From positions 1 through 64,000 of the forward strand of contig CAJUFA010000002.1 in the NCBI GenBank assembly GCA_910585725.1: a stretch of DNA of 64,000 bases, written 5' to 3'. This document shows, one piece after another, positions 63,647-64,000 of this stretch (its first letter is position 1; each line of letters opens with the position of its first letter). Under the pieces are notes generated by a model that did not search any database, was not told the origin of the DNA, and saw only the letters and a program-made list of their open reading frames with translations. This DNA comes from an uncultured Dorea sp. Its GTDB lineage: Bacteria > Bacillota > Clostridia > Lachnospirales > Lachnospiraceae. The translations under genes and the position numbers were made by a program.

Positions 63647-64000
63647 TTATATAATCTCTAACACAATCGGACAATGATCCGATCCCATCACTTCCGTCAG
63701 GATCTCAGCATCCTTAAGCCTGTCCTTCAGACATTCCGACACACAGAAGTAATCAATCCGCCACCCGGCGTTCTTAGCCCTCGCGCTGAAGCGGTAGGAC
63801 CACCAGGAATAGATTCCTTCCGCATCCGGATAGAAATATCGGAATGTATCAATAAATCCCGATTCCAAAAGAGCCGAGAATTTTCCCCTCTCTTCATCTG
63901 TGAAACCTGCGTTTCTACGGTTGGTCTTTGGATTCTTCAAATCGATCTCTTTGTGGGCCACATTCAAATCTCCGCAGAAAATAACCGGTTTTCTCTCTTC
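63647..64000 (-). CDS. xth: Exodeoxyribonuclease III, C-terminal part (runs off the window)
   Basis: The visible 118 codons read through the right edge of the window. They include FCGDLNVAHKEIDLKNPK (metal-binding GDLN) and the end MGSDHCPIVLEI, with the catalytic Asp-His of the exonuclease III family. WWSYRFSARAKNAGWRIDY is the usual block with the Asp ligand. A TTG in GDLNV is not a true start. The enzyme repairs abasic sites and removes 3' blocks. Only the C-terminal half can be judged. Confidence 0.93.
   Translation of the reverse strand, partial: EERKPVIFCGDLNVAHKEIDLKNPKTNRRNAGFTDEERGKFSALLESGFIDTFRYFYPDAEGIYSWWSYRFSARAKNAGWRIDYFCVSECLKDRLKDAEILTEVMGSDHCPIVLEII

Overview
The window looks like a chromosomal segment of a low-to-mid GC, Gram-positive anaerobe of the Clostridia, most likely a gut Lachnospiraceae. 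The support is indirect: strong AGGAGG ribosome sites, an oxygen-sensitive glycyl radical enzyme with its radical-SAM activase, an anaerobic NrdG-like activase, a ThiT/TPP-riboswitch unit, MutS2, YhaM, and many sugar operons with ROK, LacI, SorC and AraC regulators. No rRNA, tRNA or CRISPR array was seen.

Layout. 1-10.4 kb is an A+T-rich accessory island. A minus-strand operon carries an excisionase-type HTH protein, HsdM, HsdS, HsdR and a fragment of an McrB-like protein. Beside it is a plus-strand Cys-rich accessory gene with a short overlapping leader ORF. The island abuts the 3' end of rlmD, a known kind of integration site. 10.4-23 kb is mostly housekeeping: rlmD, an intergenic region full of short tandem repeats, yhaM, a degenerate HtrA, mutS2, a two-component system, a SPOR amidase, a palindromic repeat element, and a HAD/SorC pair. 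23-26 kb is one large helicase-nuclease-like protein. 26-35 kb is a sugar island: ribose-type ABC importer, sedoheptulokinase-like FGGY kinase, zinc alcohol dehydrogenase, ROK repressor, HAD phosphatase and RpiB, with two matching operator-like blocks. 35-40 kb holds VanZ, a lipoprotein nuclease, ThiT under a TPP riboswitch, and a MarR-MATE pair with duplicated operator-like repeats. 40-46.4 kb is a GH32 fructosidase operon under a LacI regulator; its ABC importer is broken by an internal deletion. 46.4-50.2 kb has a GNAT enzyme, an MFS/AraC divergent pair and a nitroreductase. 50.2-57.3 kb contains proC with a divergent GntR regulator, an NrdG-like activase, TetR, acylphosphatase, and a glycyl radical enzyme with its activase that match trans-4-hydroxy-L-proline dehydratase. 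57.3-64 kb holds a DUF1848 protein, a small HD hydrolase, an RND exporter with a large coiled-coil insert, an SDR dehydrogenase and the end of exonuclease III.

How the genes work together. HypD/HypE would turn trans-4-hydroxyproline into pyrroline-5-carboxylate, and ProC would reduce that to proline; paired palindromes between proC and the GntR gene suggest control. The pentose/heptulose genes form an import-phosphorylate-isomerise set probably controlled by the ROK protein. The GH32 operon still has a textbook promoter and operators, but its importer appears dead. The restriction island looks like a complete Type I system with a decayed Type IV component.
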